DNA of 41,094 bases from assembly GCA_938023075.1 (NCBI GenBank), contig CALHDG010000091.1, positions 1 to 41,094 on the forward strand, written 5' to 3'. The notes under the pieces were generated by a model that made no database searches, was not told the origin of the DNA, and saw only the letters and a program-made list of their open reading frames with translations. Each line of letters starts with the position of its first letter. Positions within the stretch are counted from its first letter, which is position 1. Positions 23,910 through 33,419 of the stretch are shown here, piece by piece. The stretch is from an uncultured Chitinophagales bacterium (GTDB lineage: Bacteria > Bacteroidota > Bacteroidia > Chitinophagales > JAHDHT01). The position numbers and the translations under genes were made by a program.

Positions 23910-24950
23910 TTAGAACGCTGCCTCCAACAACTTTAGCAATTCGTCTTCTCGTTCAACCGTCATAGAGGTTTTTGCAACATAAGTATCTCTTTCTCTAATA
24001 TCTCCCCATTTTAAATTATTATGATAGTCTATCAAACGACTGATCGTTTCATCAACAGTACTAAAAGTAAAGTTAAAATCTTTTTGCAACCGGCTGTTGT
24101 CTACCGTAAAATAGTTGCCATTAACCCATAATGGAAATTGAGCCCATTCATTTATTATTAGCGTTTCAATAAAAGCGGGGCTTGCGTTTACCAATTGAAG
24201 CACTTTGTTTAAATGTGTAGCAGCCGTTTGCACCAGCTCTCTTAACGAGGCTTCATAGCTAGTTGCATTGTACGTTTGATAATTGTTTTTAAGGTCAATA
24301 GCTTGTATCACCATTCTTGAAAAATCGAATACATCTGTATAGGATAAGAGATTCTTACCCTCATTTGGAATGATAAAGGTTTCTTGATTTTTTACTTTAT
24401 ACAACCAATGATATAAACGATCAGAACGATCGTAAGGTCCAATAATATAACCAGGTCTTAAAATAATAGCGTCTAACCAATCTTGATTTAAAATCACATC
24501 TTCACAAGCCGTTTTACGTTTAACATAAGTTCCCTGGTTTTTATCAGTTTTGTCTGCCTCGCTGTAGGTACATTTCGAAAAATCTTCCTTCATAAATCCA
24601 GGTAACTTGTCATATTCTATTTCAACTTCATAATCGTATACTTGGTAAACACCAGTTGTTGAAACATAAATGTAGCGACCAACTTTTCCTTTCAATAGTT
24701 TTAGAAAATCTTCTATGGGATTAGGGTAATAACCAGAAATGTCTATAATGCAATCCCAATCTTGTTGTGCAGCTTTATGAAGATCACCTGTATCCCGGTC
24801 ACCTAAAATACGTTTTACTTCTGGAAATAAATGGGGATTGGTTTGCCCCCGGTTAAATAAGGTGATATCATATTCTGCCAAAGGCAACATTTGTTCAATT
24901 AAGTTCCGACCAACAAAGCGAGTGCCTCCAATAACTAATACTTTCTTCAT
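23910..24950 (-). CDS. NAD(P)-dependent epimerase/dehydratase family protein
   Basis: A 346-residue extended short-chain dehydrogenase. The Rossmann nucleotide loop is at the N terminus (VLVIGGTRFVGRNL, a GGTRFxG variant). The active-site region has STTGVYQVYD, and TYVKRKTACED carries the Tyr-xxx-Lys pair. LRPGYIIGPYDRSDR is typical of sugar-nucleotide epimerase relatives. The substrate is unknown; Bacteroidota members of this group are often annotated simply as epimerases. It stands alone on the minus strand, convergent with rpoD, with a 426-bp gap upstream. Confidence 0.88.
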   Translation of the reverse strand: MKKVLVIGGTRFVGRNLIEQMLPLAEYDITLFNRGQTNPHLFPEVKRILGDRDTGDLHKAAQQDWDCIIDISGYYPNPIEDFLKLLKGKVGRYIYVSTTGVYQVYDYEVEIEYDKLPGFMKEDFSKCTYSEADKTDKNQGTYVKRKTACEDVILNQDWLDAIILRPGYIIGPYDRSDRLYHWLYKVKNQETFIIPNEGKNLLSYTDVFDFSRMVIQAIDLKNNYQTYNATSYEASLRELVQTAATHLNKVLQLVNASPAFIETLIINEWAQFPLWVNGNYFTVDNSRLQKDFNFTFSTVDETISRLIDYHNNLKWGDIRERDTYVAKTSMTVEREDELLKLLEAAF

Positions 24951-25376
24951 TTAAGTTTGATTTAAAATTTCATAAAATCTCAAATCAATTTGCTTAGTTT
25001 AGGTTATTTATCAACTGTTTTCAAATTTACAATTAATTCATGTTACTTGACATAGTTATTTTGTTTCAACAATATCGTATTGATACAACTAATTTTAAGC
25101 TCCGCAAATACGTCACTTCAATGCATAGTTGACATTTTATCCATCCTATATGTTTAAACTGTGATGAAAGTTTGACTTGATGTCGAATTTCATATTACAA
25201 AATTATAAATAATTTTTGTAGTATTACTTTGCTGCAGACAAAATAATGGTATTGCCTCAAGCAGCTTGTCTAATGGCTTGAAAAATATGAAGCATAAAAT
25301 TTAGAAGTTTAGAATTAACAATAATGTATTACCATAAATTGTCTCGTTTCTACCATCTTTGTATTATTACAACTAA
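24951..25376. other. AT-rich gap between divergent genes
   Basis: Upstream regions of the epimerase gene (minus) and the CPBP-like gene (plus). The box CATCTTTG (25354-25361) matches the -7 consensus at seven of eight positions, 24 bp before ATG 25386. I see no coding frame, repeat or strong hairpin in the rest. Confidence 0.5.
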
Positions 25377-25385
25377 TTGTCCAAT

Positions 25386-26351
25386 ATGATTCGCTATAGC
25401 ATCACATCAATATACAAATATCTAAAACTACACTATGAAGAAGATTTTCATATTGGTCTGTATGTTTACACCTTGTCTTTTGTATTGGTTTGCCTGTTTC
25501 TAAACTATGAGTTTCGAATTTATAAGAGCATCCAAGCTAATCATATAGCAGCAGTTAGTGATCTTTCCCGCATTTTAAAATTTATGGTTTTCTATTCGGT
25601 GAGTTGGTTTGGTATCGCCTTACCGGCTCTTGCCTTAAAAAGAAAATGGGAAGTCTTAAGATCATCTGAATTTTGGGTTAAGGCAATAGTAATTATTGTT
25701 TTACTCTCACTTGGTTCTGGATGGCTTGGATATCGCGCTTGGTTTCAAGAGATGACCCGGGCAGAGAGTTACTGGAGTATGCGCTGTCTGTCGCAGTTTA
25801 AAAGATTCTTAATCAGTATTATTCCTATCCTCGCAATTTATTTTATGTATGATAAAACAACAGTAGGCAGTTTATACGGTATTCGTAAAAAAGGTTTTGA
25901 TTGGCGAATTTATTTACCTCTCTTATTGTTGATGGTGCCGCTGATTGCTTGGGCATCTTTTCAACCCAGTTTTATCAAAGCCTATCCAAGGTTTAGACCA
26001 TGGATAATGCCTGAGGTATTCGGTTTGAGCAAAGCCATGATGACTACTATTTTTGAGTTTTGCTATGGGCTTGATTTTATTGTAGTAGAATGGGTTTTTA
26101 GAGGATTGATCGTACTTACGTTCGTAAAATTTCTTGGACCAACTTCCGTGCTTCCGATGGTGGTCACTTACGCGTTTATCCATTTCGGAAAGCCTTCCGC
26201 AGAAGCAATAGGTTCAATTTTTGGAGGCTATATTTTGGGCCTTATCGCCTATTATTCCAAAAACATTTGGGGCGGTGTAGTTGTTCACTTAGGGGTTGGT
26301 TGGTTGATGGAGATTGCGGCGTTTTTGCAGCGTTGGTTGAACTATGGCTAA
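25386..26351 (+). CDS. CPBP-type intramembrane protease homologue lacking catalytic residues
   Basis: A 321-residue membrane protein with about eight hydrophobic segments. The C-terminal half resembles CPBP (CAAX/Rce1-type) proteases. The usual EExxxR motif reads VEWVFR (Val234, Glu235, Arg239), so the first, catalytic Glu is missing. FIHF gives His266 and VVVHLGVGW gives His301, but the Asn four residues after the second His is Gly305. It may be inactive or act as a scaffold. ATG 25386 is used; an in-frame TTG at 25377 would add three residues. It is not obviously linked to ffh, which begins 83 bp on. Confidence 0.75.
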   Translation: MIRYSITSIYKYLKLHYEEDFHIGLYVYTLSFVLVCLFLNYEFRIYKSIQANHIAAVSDLSRILKFMVFYSVSWFGIALPALALKRKWEVLRSSEFWVKAIVIIVLLSLGSGWLGYRAWFQEMTRAESYWSMRCLSQFKRFLISIIPILAIYFMYDKTTVGSLYGIRKKGFDWRIYLPLLLLMVPLIAWASFQPSFIKAYPRFRPWIMPEVFGLSKAMMTTIFEFCYGLDFIVVEWVFRGLIVLTFVKFLGPTSVLPMVVTYAFIHFGKPSAEAIGSIFGGYILGLIAYYSKNIWGGVVVHLGVGWLMEIAAFLQRWLNYG

Positions 26352-26434
26352 TGGATGCTTAATTATGGGTTTTTTAACTTGAATATCTTACCTTCGCAAT
26401 CAAATACAATCATCACAAAAATTAAGCAAAAAAG

Positions 26435-27772
26435 ATGTTTAATAACTTACAAGATCGTTTAGACAAGGCTTTTCAAAATATAAAAGGGCAGGGGCGCATT
26501 ACCGATATTAATATTGCCTCTACTATAAAAGAAATTAGACGTGCCTTAGTAGATGCGGATGTCAACTACAAAATAGCCAAAGAGTTTACCGATAAGGTAA
26601 AAGATAAAGCGATGGGAGAAGGTGTACTCACCTCCGTTTCTCCTGGTCAACAAATGATTAAAATTGTGCAAGACGAGCTGACTGCTTTAATGGGCGGACA
26701 AACCGAAGGGCTTAATTTAAGCGGTAGTCCAACGGTTATTTTAATTGCGGGTTTGCAAGGTTCAGGTAAAACCACTTTTTCTGGTAAGCTCTCCAAATTT
26801 TTAAAAGAGAAAAAACAGAAACACGTTTTGTTAGCAGCTTGTGATGTCTATCGACCTGCCGCTATCGATCAGTTAACCGTGTTATCTGAGCAAGTAAAAG
26901 TATCCATCTACAAAGAAGTCGATAATAAAAACCCGGTTGAAATTGCGACCAATGCAGTGGAACACGCAAAGATCAATAATAAAAATGTAGTGATTGTTGA
27001 TACGGCTGGTCGCTTGGCTGTAGATGAAGATATGATGAAGGAGATTAAGGCAATTAAAGATGCCGTTAATCCGCAAGAAATCTTATTTGTGGTGGATTCG
27101 ATGACTGGTCAAGATGCGGTTAATACAGCTAAGGCATTTAACGATCTGTTAAATTTTGATGGCGTTGTACTGACTAAATTAGATGGAGATACCAGAGGCG
27201 GTGCGGCACTGTCAATAAAATATACGGTTGATAAACCCATTAAATTTGCCAGCGTTGGTGAAAAAATGGAAGCCTTAGACGTGTTTCATCCTGAGCGAAT
27301 GGCGCAGCGTATTTTGGGTATGGGTGATATTGTGTCGCTGGTAGAAAAAGCACAAGAGCAATACGATGCCAAAGAAGCTGCCCGTTTACAAAAGAAGATC
27401 AGTAAAAACAAATTTGACTTTAATGACTTTCTTGGTCAGATAAAGCAAATTAAAAAAATGGGGAACGTTAAAGATTTGTTGGGTATGATACCCGGTTTGG
27501 GCAAAGCTTTACGTGATGTTGATATTGACGATGATGCCTTCAAAAAAATTGAAGCGATCATTTTTTCAATGACTCCCTTTGAGCGCGAAAACCCGCAATT
27601 GATTAATGGTACACGGCGCAAACGTATCGCCAACGGCAGCGGCAATACCATCCAAGAGATTAATGCCTTTATGAAACAATTTGACCAAATGCGCAAAATG
27701 ATGCGTACCATGACCAAGTTGAATAAAGCAGGCAGACCAGTACAACAGGCAATGCCAAAATTTGGGAAGTGA
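26435..27772 (+). CDS. ffh: Signal recognition particle protein Ffh
   Basis: A 445-residue SRP54-type GTPase. The N domain is followed by the G domain with loop GLQGSGKT at 106-113, DTAGRL and TKLDGDTRGGAALS. The C-terminal M domain is Met-rich (MKQFDQMRKMMRTMTKLNKAG) and binds SRP RNA and signal peptides. With FtsY it targets membrane proteins to the SecYEG channel. A near-match promoter box TACCTTCG (26390-26397) precedes the ATG. Structured repeat copy 2 lies 18 bp after its stop. Confidence 0.97.
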   Translation: MFNNLQDRLDKAFQNIKGQGRITDINIASTIKEIRRALVDADVNYKIAKEFTDKVKDKAMGEGVLTSVSPGQQMIKIVQDELTALMGGQTEGLNLSGSPTVILIAGLQGSGKTTFSGKLSKFLKEKKQKHVLLAACDVYRPAAIDQLTVLSEQVKVSIYKEVDNKNPVEIATNAVEHAKINNKNVVIVDTAGRLAVDEDMMKEIKAIKDAVNPQEILFVVDSMTGQDAVNTAKAFNDLLNFDGVVLTKLDGDTRGGAALSIKYTVDKPIKFASVGEKMEALDVFHPERMAQRILGMGDIVSLVEKAQEQYDAKEAARLQKKISKNKFDFNDFLGQIKQIKKMGNVKDLLGMIPGLGKALRDVDIDDDAFKKIEAIIFSMTPFERENPQLINGTRRKRIANGSGNTIQEINAFMKQFDQMRKMMRTMTKLNKAGRPVQQAMPKFGK

Positions 27773-27790
27773 TTATTAAAATTATTTTTT

Positions 27791-27926
27791 GCAGCGAACC
27801 AAATAGCATCACAGAAAGGCGCAGCCCGCTTTCCGCTCAAATGCTATTTGCTTTGCGGCATATGCTGCGCTGCGAAATAGCATAACCGCTGCAATCGGGG
27901 CTAGTTTGCAAAGTTCGGTTCTTTGT
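27791..27926. repeat. Structured repeat element, copy 2 (without outer cassette)
   Basis: This copy has the same inner layout as copies 1 and 3: GCAGCGAACC at the left (27791-27800), the core, and GGTTCTTTGT at the right (27917-27926), which is an imperfect inverted match to the left end. The GACAAG/CTTGTC outer ends are absent. The left flank repeats AAATAGCAT (27801-27809), which is also one arm of the inner stem. Confidence 0.7.
27825..27904 (-). ncRNA. Structured repeat core, copy 2 (Flavo-1-like candidate RNA)
   Basis: Boxes CCCGCTTTCCGCTCAAATGC and ATAACCGCTGCAATCGGGG are identical or nearly so to the other copies. The stem is ATGCTATTT (27841-27849) with AAATAGCAT (27875-27883), nine perfect pairs with a different sequence from copies 1 and 3. 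Minus strand is inferred from resemblance to the Flavo-1 motif, recalled from memory. Confidence 0.55.
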
Positions 27927-27984
27927 AAAATTTGTTTATTTTTCATTATACTTTATTATTTTTGTAATAACCAAGAATATAAAA

Positions 27985-28878
27985 ATGCTGCACTTACTTA
28001 TTATGGTCATCTTAAATGGCATCTTATCACCTCAACAGCAACAAACAGAAACACCCTTTTTAACCTATCAATGGAAAGAAATTTATTGTGAAAAATCGTT
28101 TACGGCGACTAACCGGTATATTCAATTTGAAGGACTTGGCTATTATGAAACCAAAGAGGAACGCCTACGGATAATAGCTTTCGATACCTTGCCTGTTACC
28201 GTAAAGATTTGCGAATCAATAAAAGACACGATAAAAGTAGTAGAGCAACTAACTTATTGTGCTTTACCAAATCCAGAATTTCATCAAAATTGGGATACCT
28301 TAGCAAAAGGGCAAAAACCTACGCCCATTACTAAAAACCAAGCTTTAACTTTTAAAAATTATACCAAATATAAGCTCCTTCATCAACAAAGTCCAGAATT
28401 TTCAGTACAATCTATTTATGGAGAACAATTCACGCAAGATAGCTTGATCAACAAAATTACCTTACTTAATTTTTGGTTTTACGGTTGCATGCCTTGTGTG
28501 GCAGAAATACCCGCACTAAATAAAGTGGCTGAATACTATAAAGATCATCCAAAAGTTCAATTGTTGTCTTTTTTTAGAGATAGTATTTATATAGATCAAG
28601 AATTGAATGTACCCAAATTTCAATCAACAGCAATAGCTATAAAAGATGAAAAAGTAATTGCCGATGGACCTTATGCTATTGAATTAAACTTTATACAAAT
28701 GGCCAATTCAAAAGATGAATGCGACGCTTTTAACGTATTAGCCTATCCAACCAATATTATTATTGATCATACTGGTCAAATACACGAAATTTTTGTAGGA
28801 GCGAGTATAAAAGATAACGAACATCTTAAAAATAACTTAATCTTTAAGATTGACCGGTTGTTAGAACAACTCAAATAA
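27985..28878 (+). CDS. TlpA-like thioredoxin-fold protein
   Basis: A 297-residue protein. It has a weak N-terminal hydrophobic signal ([14 protein letters not shown]), an unknown N-terminal half (about 20-130), and a TlpA/AhpC-type thioredoxin domain from about 137. The redox site is [10 protein letters not shown], with Cys168 and Cys171, and the cis-Pro is in AYPTNIIID. TlpA-like proteins reduce or shuffle disulfides in the periplasm. Its last eight bases overlap the end of the convergent lptB gene. The reading frame seems complete; there is no clear promoter other than what lies in or after repeat copy 2. Confidence 0.85.
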   Translation: MLHLLIMVILNGILSPQQQQTETPFLTYQWKEIYCEKSFTATNRYIQFEGLGYYETKEERLRIIAFDTLPVTVKICESIKDTIKVVEQLTYCALPNPEFHQNWDTLAKGQKPTPITKNQALTFKNYTKYKLLHQQSPEFSVQSIYGEQFTQDSLINKITLLNFWFYGCMPCVAEIPALNKVAEYYKDHPKVQLLSFFRDSIYIDQELNVPKFQSTAIAIKDEKVIADGPYAIELNFIQMANSKDECDAFNVLAYPTNIIIDHTGQIHEIFVGASIKDNEHLKNNLIFKIDRLLEQLK

Positions 28879-29608
28879 GCTTACGCTTACGCAGCTCAAA
28901 GTTTTTGCCAAGATAAACGCGTTTCACTTCTTCGTCGGCAGCCAATTCTTCGGCAGTGCCGGATTTTAGCAAGTTGCCTTCAAACATTAAGTAGGCTCTT
29001 TCGGTGATGTTTAAAGTTTCTTGTACATTATGATCGGTAATTAAAATACCAATGTTTTTAAATTTCAGCTTAGAAACGATCGACTGAATATCTTCTACCG
29101 CAATAGGGTCGATACCAGCAAAAGGTTCATCTAATAAAATAAATTTTGGATTAACCGCGAGTGCCCGGGCAATTTCCGTTCTTCTTCGTTCACCACCAGA
29201 AAGTACATTACCCATACTTTTTCTGATGTGACTTAACCCAAACTCCTCCAACAATTCTTCTAACTTGGCTTGTTGTGCTGTTTTGTTTAAAGCGGTCATT
29301 TCTAAAACGGCTCTAATATTATCTTCAACACTGAGCTGCCTAAATACCGATGCCTCTTGCGGCAAATAGCCTAAACCCAACTGTGCCCTTTTGTACATTG
29401 GCTCTTTGGTAATGTCTTTATCTGCTAAAAAAATGTTACCATCATTGGGTTTTACTAAGCCTACTACCATATAAAAGGTAGTTGTTTTCCCAGCACCATT
29501 CGGACCTAATAAACCAACAATTTCACCCTGATTAACCTCTATAGAAATTTGGTTAACTACCGTTCTTTTACCATACCGTTTAACTAATTTATCCGACCGT
29601 AAGCGCAT
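28871..29608 (-). CDS. lptB: LPS export ABC transporter ATP-binding protein LptB
   Basis: A 245-residue ABC ATPase. Walker A is GPNGAGKT at 35-42, the Q-loop region is [15 protein letters not shown], the signature [15 protein letters not shown], and Walker B is [13 protein letters not shown], followed by the His in [10 protein letters not shown]. The LSGGERRR and [13 protein letters not shown] wording is characteristic of LptB, which powers lipopolysaccharide export with LptFG from the inner membrane. Its start lies inside the last 20 bases of recJ, so the two are probably translationally coupled. Confidence 0.95.
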   Translation of the reverse strand: MRLRSDKLVKRYGKRTVVNQISIEVNQGEIVGLLGPNGAGKTTTFYMVVGLVKPNDGNIFLADKDITKEPMYKRAQLGLGYLPQEASVFRQLSVEDNIRAVLEMTALNKTAQQAKLEELLEEFGLSHIRKSMGNVLSGGERRRTEIARALAVNPKFILLDEPFAGIDPIAVEDIQSIVSKLKFKNIGILITDHNVQETLNITERAYLMFEGNLLKSGTAEELAADEEVKRVYLGKNFELRKRKLI

Positions 29609-31322
29609 TTACTTCACTAGGTTTTAAATCTTTTACATTTAATTGTAAAGAAGTTTGATTTCTAAAGTTGTTTTCTTCAATGGTAAAACAAATGTCAAAG
29701 GGCTGTCCACTTTCAATTATTTCAAAAAAATGCGACATACCATAGCCAATACCTTTCACTGAAAAAGAATCTTTTTGTTTGATGTTAAAACGAATATGGG
29801 TTTCGCCAACTATACCAGAGTGCCCGGTATCATAAACGCCGGTTGCTCTAAATATTGGTTTCATGTTGGCGGGACCAAAAGGAGCAAATTGTTTTAAAAT
29901 ATTATAGAATTGATCGGTAATATCTTTTAACCGAATATCGGCATCAATAATTATTTCAGGCACTAATTGCTCATCGGTAATGGTATCGTTAACATAGGTT
30001 TCAAACTGTTTAATGAATTGATCGACATTTTTAGGTTGAATAGTTAAACCGGCAGCATATTTATGACCGCCAAATTGATCAATTAATTCGCTACAAGCAT
30101 TAATGGCTTCGTAAATGTTGTAATTTTTTACCGAACGTGCCGAGCCCGTCACCATATCATTTGAACGGGTTAAAATAACGGTAGGCCTATAAAAGCGCTG
30201 CATTAATCTGGAAGCTACAATGCCAATTACACCCTTGTGCCAATCCGGTTTATACAAAACTGTACTTTTTTTGCTGAGTTGTACTTCATCGTTAATAATC
30301 ATATTAACAGCTTCTTGGGTAATGGTAGAATCCACTTCTTTACGTTCGGTATTGCGTTGCTGCAATATTTCTGCACCATTATCAGCGTGCCCATTTAAAC
30401 CGGTAGCCGTTAATAACTTTACAGCATCGGAGGCATCATCCATTCTACCGGCAGCGTTAATTCGCGGACCCAATACAAAAACAATATCACTAATAGATAG
30501 TTTAGTTTTAATACCACTTAGCTGTATCATAGAACGTAAACCAGGCTGTGGTTTTTCATTGAGTTTGTCCAACCCGTGAAAGGCTAGCACCCTGTTTTCT
30601 CCAGCTATTGGAACAATGTCGGATGCAATGCTTACCACAGAAAGATCTAACAAATCATATACTAATTGAATATCTTTTCTATTAAAAATACAATAGGCTT
30701 GTGCTAACTTAAATCCGATACCACAACCACTTAATTCTTTATAGGGGTAATTACAATCTGATCGTTTCGGATCTAAAACGGCTACTGCCGGAGGAAGTTC
30801 TACACCCGGCAAATGATGATCTCCAATAATAAAATCAATACCGATTGATTTGGCATAGGCTACTTTTTCAATTGCCTTAATGCCACAATCTAAACAAATA
30901 ATAAGCGTGAAATTATTTTCTTTTGCCCATTTAATAGCTTCATAAGATACGCCATAACCTTCTTTATACCGGTTGGGAATATAGTAATCAATATTTTTGC
31001 AGAAATTTTTGAAAAAACTATAAACTGTAGCTACTGCTGTAGTGCCATCTACATCATAGTCTCCATAAATCAATATTTTTTCACCATAGTAAATTGCATC
31101 GTTAATTCTACCAATGGCAATGTCCATATCCTTCATTAAAAAAGGATTATGTAGTTCTCTTAAAGAAGGGCGGAAAAATCGTTTTGCCTGATCGAAGGTG
31201 TTGATACCTCTATCAACCAAAAAGCGGCATAGTACCGGATGAATCTTTAAATTTTTTTGAAGCAGCATTACCCTTTCTTCATCAACGTGCGTTGAAACCC
31301 ACTTAGTTTGTTCAATAACCAT
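29589..31322 (-). CDS. recJ: Single-stranded-DNA-specific exonuclease RecJ
   Basis: A 577-residue DHH-family 5'-3' exonuclease. The metal motifs are in order: [22 protein letters not shown], and [10 protein letters not shown] (the DHH itself), followed by [12 protein letters not shown]. The DHHA1 part has [13 protein letters not shown] and [11 protein letters not shown], and the OB-like tail covers the last 130 residues. It acts in recombination and mismatch repair. The end overlaps lptB by 20 bases. Upstream is a 215-bp gap without a clear TAnnTTTG box. Confidence 0.95.
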   Translation of the reverse strand: MVIEQTKWVSTHVDEERVMLLQKNLKIHPVLCRFLVDRGINTFDQAKRFFRPSLRELHNPFLMKDMDIAIGRINDAIYYGEKILIYGDYDVDGTTAVATVYSFFKNFCKNIDYYIPNRYKEGYGVSYEAIKWAKENNFTLIICLDCGIKAIEKVAYAKSIGIDFIIGDHHLPGVELPPAVAVLDPKRSDCNYPYKELSGCGIGFKLAQAYCIFNRKDIQLVYDLLDLSVVSIASDIVPIAGENRVLAFHGLDKLNEKPQPGLRSMIQLSGIKTKLSISDIVFVLGPRINAAGRMDDASDAVKLLTATGLNGHADNGAEILQQRNTERKEVDSTITQEAVNMIINDEVQLSKKSTVLYKPDWHKGVIGIVASRLMQRFYRPTVILTRSNDMVTGSARSVKNYNIYEAINACSELIDQFGGHKYAAGLTIQPKNVDQFIKQFETYVNDTITDEQLVPEIIIDADIRLKDITDQFYNILKQFAPFGPANMKPIFRATGVYDTGHSGIVGETHIRFNIKQKDSFSVKGIGYGMSHFFEIIESGQPFDICFTIEENNFRNQTSLQLNVKDLKPSEVNALTVG

Positions 31323-31537
31323 CTATCTAATTTGTTTAGAAAAAGATCTTTACAGACCTAACAATTTGGGAGAGCAATTAAAATATGCACAATTGTATTG
31401 GTTAATTTGTTTAGTCAAGAGTCGAGTATTATTAATCAGGTAATAATAATTCAGGTAATAGCTTTATATTCTACAATATTAAGCCGTATTTGTTAGAAAA
31501 TCAAAGTTTTTAACAGATAAATAACATTTATCAAACA

Positions 31538-33181
31538 CTAATTTAATAATGCCAACTTTTTTTTGAAGATACCTTGTTGGGTTTGTACTTGTAATATATA
31601 CAATCCTGGAGATTGATTCATTAACAATAATTGTTGCTGTTGGCTTACATTATTAGTTTTGTAAGATTGAATTAACTGCCCATGTAGATTGATTAACCGG
31701 ATTTGCTGAATAGTTATATTAGTATCCCATTTAATTGTAATAGTTTGCAAATCTAAATGTTGAACAACATTTATGTGGGTATCCAACACATTTAAATCGT
31801 CTTCTGCCGAAACTTGAATGCAATTTTGAAACAATTCTTTTGGAATATAATTTAACTTAACCAATGCACATTGTGTAAATATATTGCTGAGGGAAATGCC
31901 AAAGTTTGGATCGATAAAGTCATCGGCACTAAAGCGATACTGAAATTTTTCTCCTGCTTGTACTTGGGTATTTGTAAGTTCACCGACAAACGCATTAATT
32001 GATATAGGTAAATCGTTATTTGCTTCAATATAAGCAGATACTATAACTCGGTTTTCATCCCCTGTTAAGTCACAAGCAGTATTAATATTATCCGAACTGT
32101 TTTTGGTTAATACTAAACTATATTCGCAGAGCTTACAAGCCTCATATGGAAAAGCAGTAATCAGCTTAGTGATATCAACAATAGTTACACAGTTAATGGC
32201 AGTATCTTTTATAAAAAAGTCAAGTTGTCCGGTAGCAAAATCCACGGGTTTAAATGAATAGGTAAAAGTACCAGGTTCTGTAGTTATTGCGTTGGTTATA
32301 TTACCTACCATAGCTTCATAAATAAAATTGCCATTGCCTCCTTTAATATTATTGTAGTTGAAATGAGCGATCAATTCGTTCTCTACAAGATCGCAACCAA
32401 ACTGAATAGCCTTGTTTTCATCTAACCCTACCTTACCGGCAATGTAGCAATCAATATTACAAGCAGTTTCTATTGAATTTGGAACGGTAAAGGTTTGCTC
32501 ATAAAAACAACTATGCTCATCAGAAATTTTAAAACCAAGGGGTTGATTACGATTAATATCATTTTGCGTAACCGCATAATAAAAACGAAAAGGAGGTTTA
32601 GTCAATTTATTAGTAGAAATTTCACCAAGTCCGAGTGTTTCAATAGTAAAGTTGGCATTGGCAACACCCCCGGTAATATCTAACACCTCTATAAAAAAAG
32701 CTGGTTCGCCTTGGGTATTTAAACCACAACTTAATGTTTCGTTTAAATCGCCCGGTTTTATCACTATTGAAAGTTCATTATTGCAATTACAAGCTTGGTA
32801 TATATTTACAACTTCTAACTGAGCTATTAAGCTGATATCCATTTTATAAGTATTACCAGTTTCATCTTCAATAGTAAAACCGATGGTTTGCTTATCTTGA
32901 TCTTTGGTTGAAAAGAAATATGAAAATCCCTCACCTTTGGTAAGGTTGGTTTTGCTTACACCACCCTCTATTATTGGAGTAATAGAATAAGTACCAGAAC
33001 CGCCGGTTACACTTAGTATTTTAATTACTATTCGAGGCTCGCTTTGTGAGAAATCGCAATTTAGATTAACTACATTTCCATCAATATCATATTCCACGTC
33101 AATTTCATCTTTTGCTAAAACGTTTATTGCAAAAGCAATTATTAAAGTGAAAATTATTATATTATACGTTACGTACTTCAT
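31538..33181 (-). CDS. Secreted protein with four internal repeats and a T9SS type A tail
   Basis: A 547-residue exported protein with a signal peptide (about 1-23) and a C-terminal T9SS type A sorting domain (about 475-547) with IRLINLHGQLIQSY and SPGLYILQVQTQQGIFKKKL. Between them lie four repeats of about 100 residues. Each opens with a Cys (NCDF, SCGL, GCDL, ACDL) and contains a Gly-rich TGGSG- or GGNG-type turn (absent from the fourth), a G-x-F-x-Y-x-F strand and a closing Cys. The pattern suggests disulfide-closed beta-sandwich modules. The sorting domain predicts transport by the type IX system to the cell surface. Function unknown. It is preceded by 238 bp without a clear promoter box. 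Confidence 0.85.
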   Translation of the reverse strand: MKYVTYNIIIFTLIIAFAINVLAKDEIDVEYDIDGNVVNLNCDFSQSEPRIVIKILSVTGGSGTYSITPIIEGGVSKTNLTKGEGFSYFFSTKDQDKQTIGFTIEDETGNTYKMDISLIAQLEVVNIYQACNCNNELSIVIKPGDLNETLSCGLNTQGEPAFFIEVLDITGGVANANFTIETLGLGEISTNKLTKPPFRFYYAVTQNDINRNQPLGFKISDEHSCFYEQTFTVPNSIETACNIDCYIAGKVGLDENKAIQFGCDLVENELIAHFNYNNIKGGNGNFIYEAMVGNITNAITTEPGTFTYSFKPVDFATGQLDFFIKDTAINCVTIVDITKLITAFPYEACKLCEYSLVLTKNSSDNINTACDLTGDENRVIVSAYIEANNDLPISINAFVGELTNTQVQAGEKFQYRFSADDFIDPNFGISLSNIFTQCALVKLNYIPKELFQNCIQVSAEDDLNVLDTHINVVQHLDLQTITIKWDTNITIQQIRLINLHGQLIQSYKTNNVSQQQQLLLMNQSPGLYILQVQTQQGIFKKKLALLN

Positions 33182-33419
33182 TTTATAAAATATACTATGT
33201 TATACCAAATTGACCTTAAAATGTAACACACATTTCGTTTTACTGTTGGCAGTTACTAAATCAAGTTAGCACATGCTTTTCGTAAAAAATACTCGTTATT
33301 GCTGCTGATTATGCTTGCAATTTTTGCCTCTATCTCACCAAAATAAATTAAAAATTTTAGGGTCACTATTTATACTTAAATTGCTATAAAAGATGTATTT
33401 TACTCTAAATTAAATTGCC

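Noticed and set aside
27436-27840. 134-codon minus-strand frame across the end of ffh
   Set aside because: Antisense to the Ffh M domain; product looks random.
30220-30579. 119-codon plus-strand frame inside recJ
   Set aside because: Antisense shadow of RecJ DHHA1-region codons.
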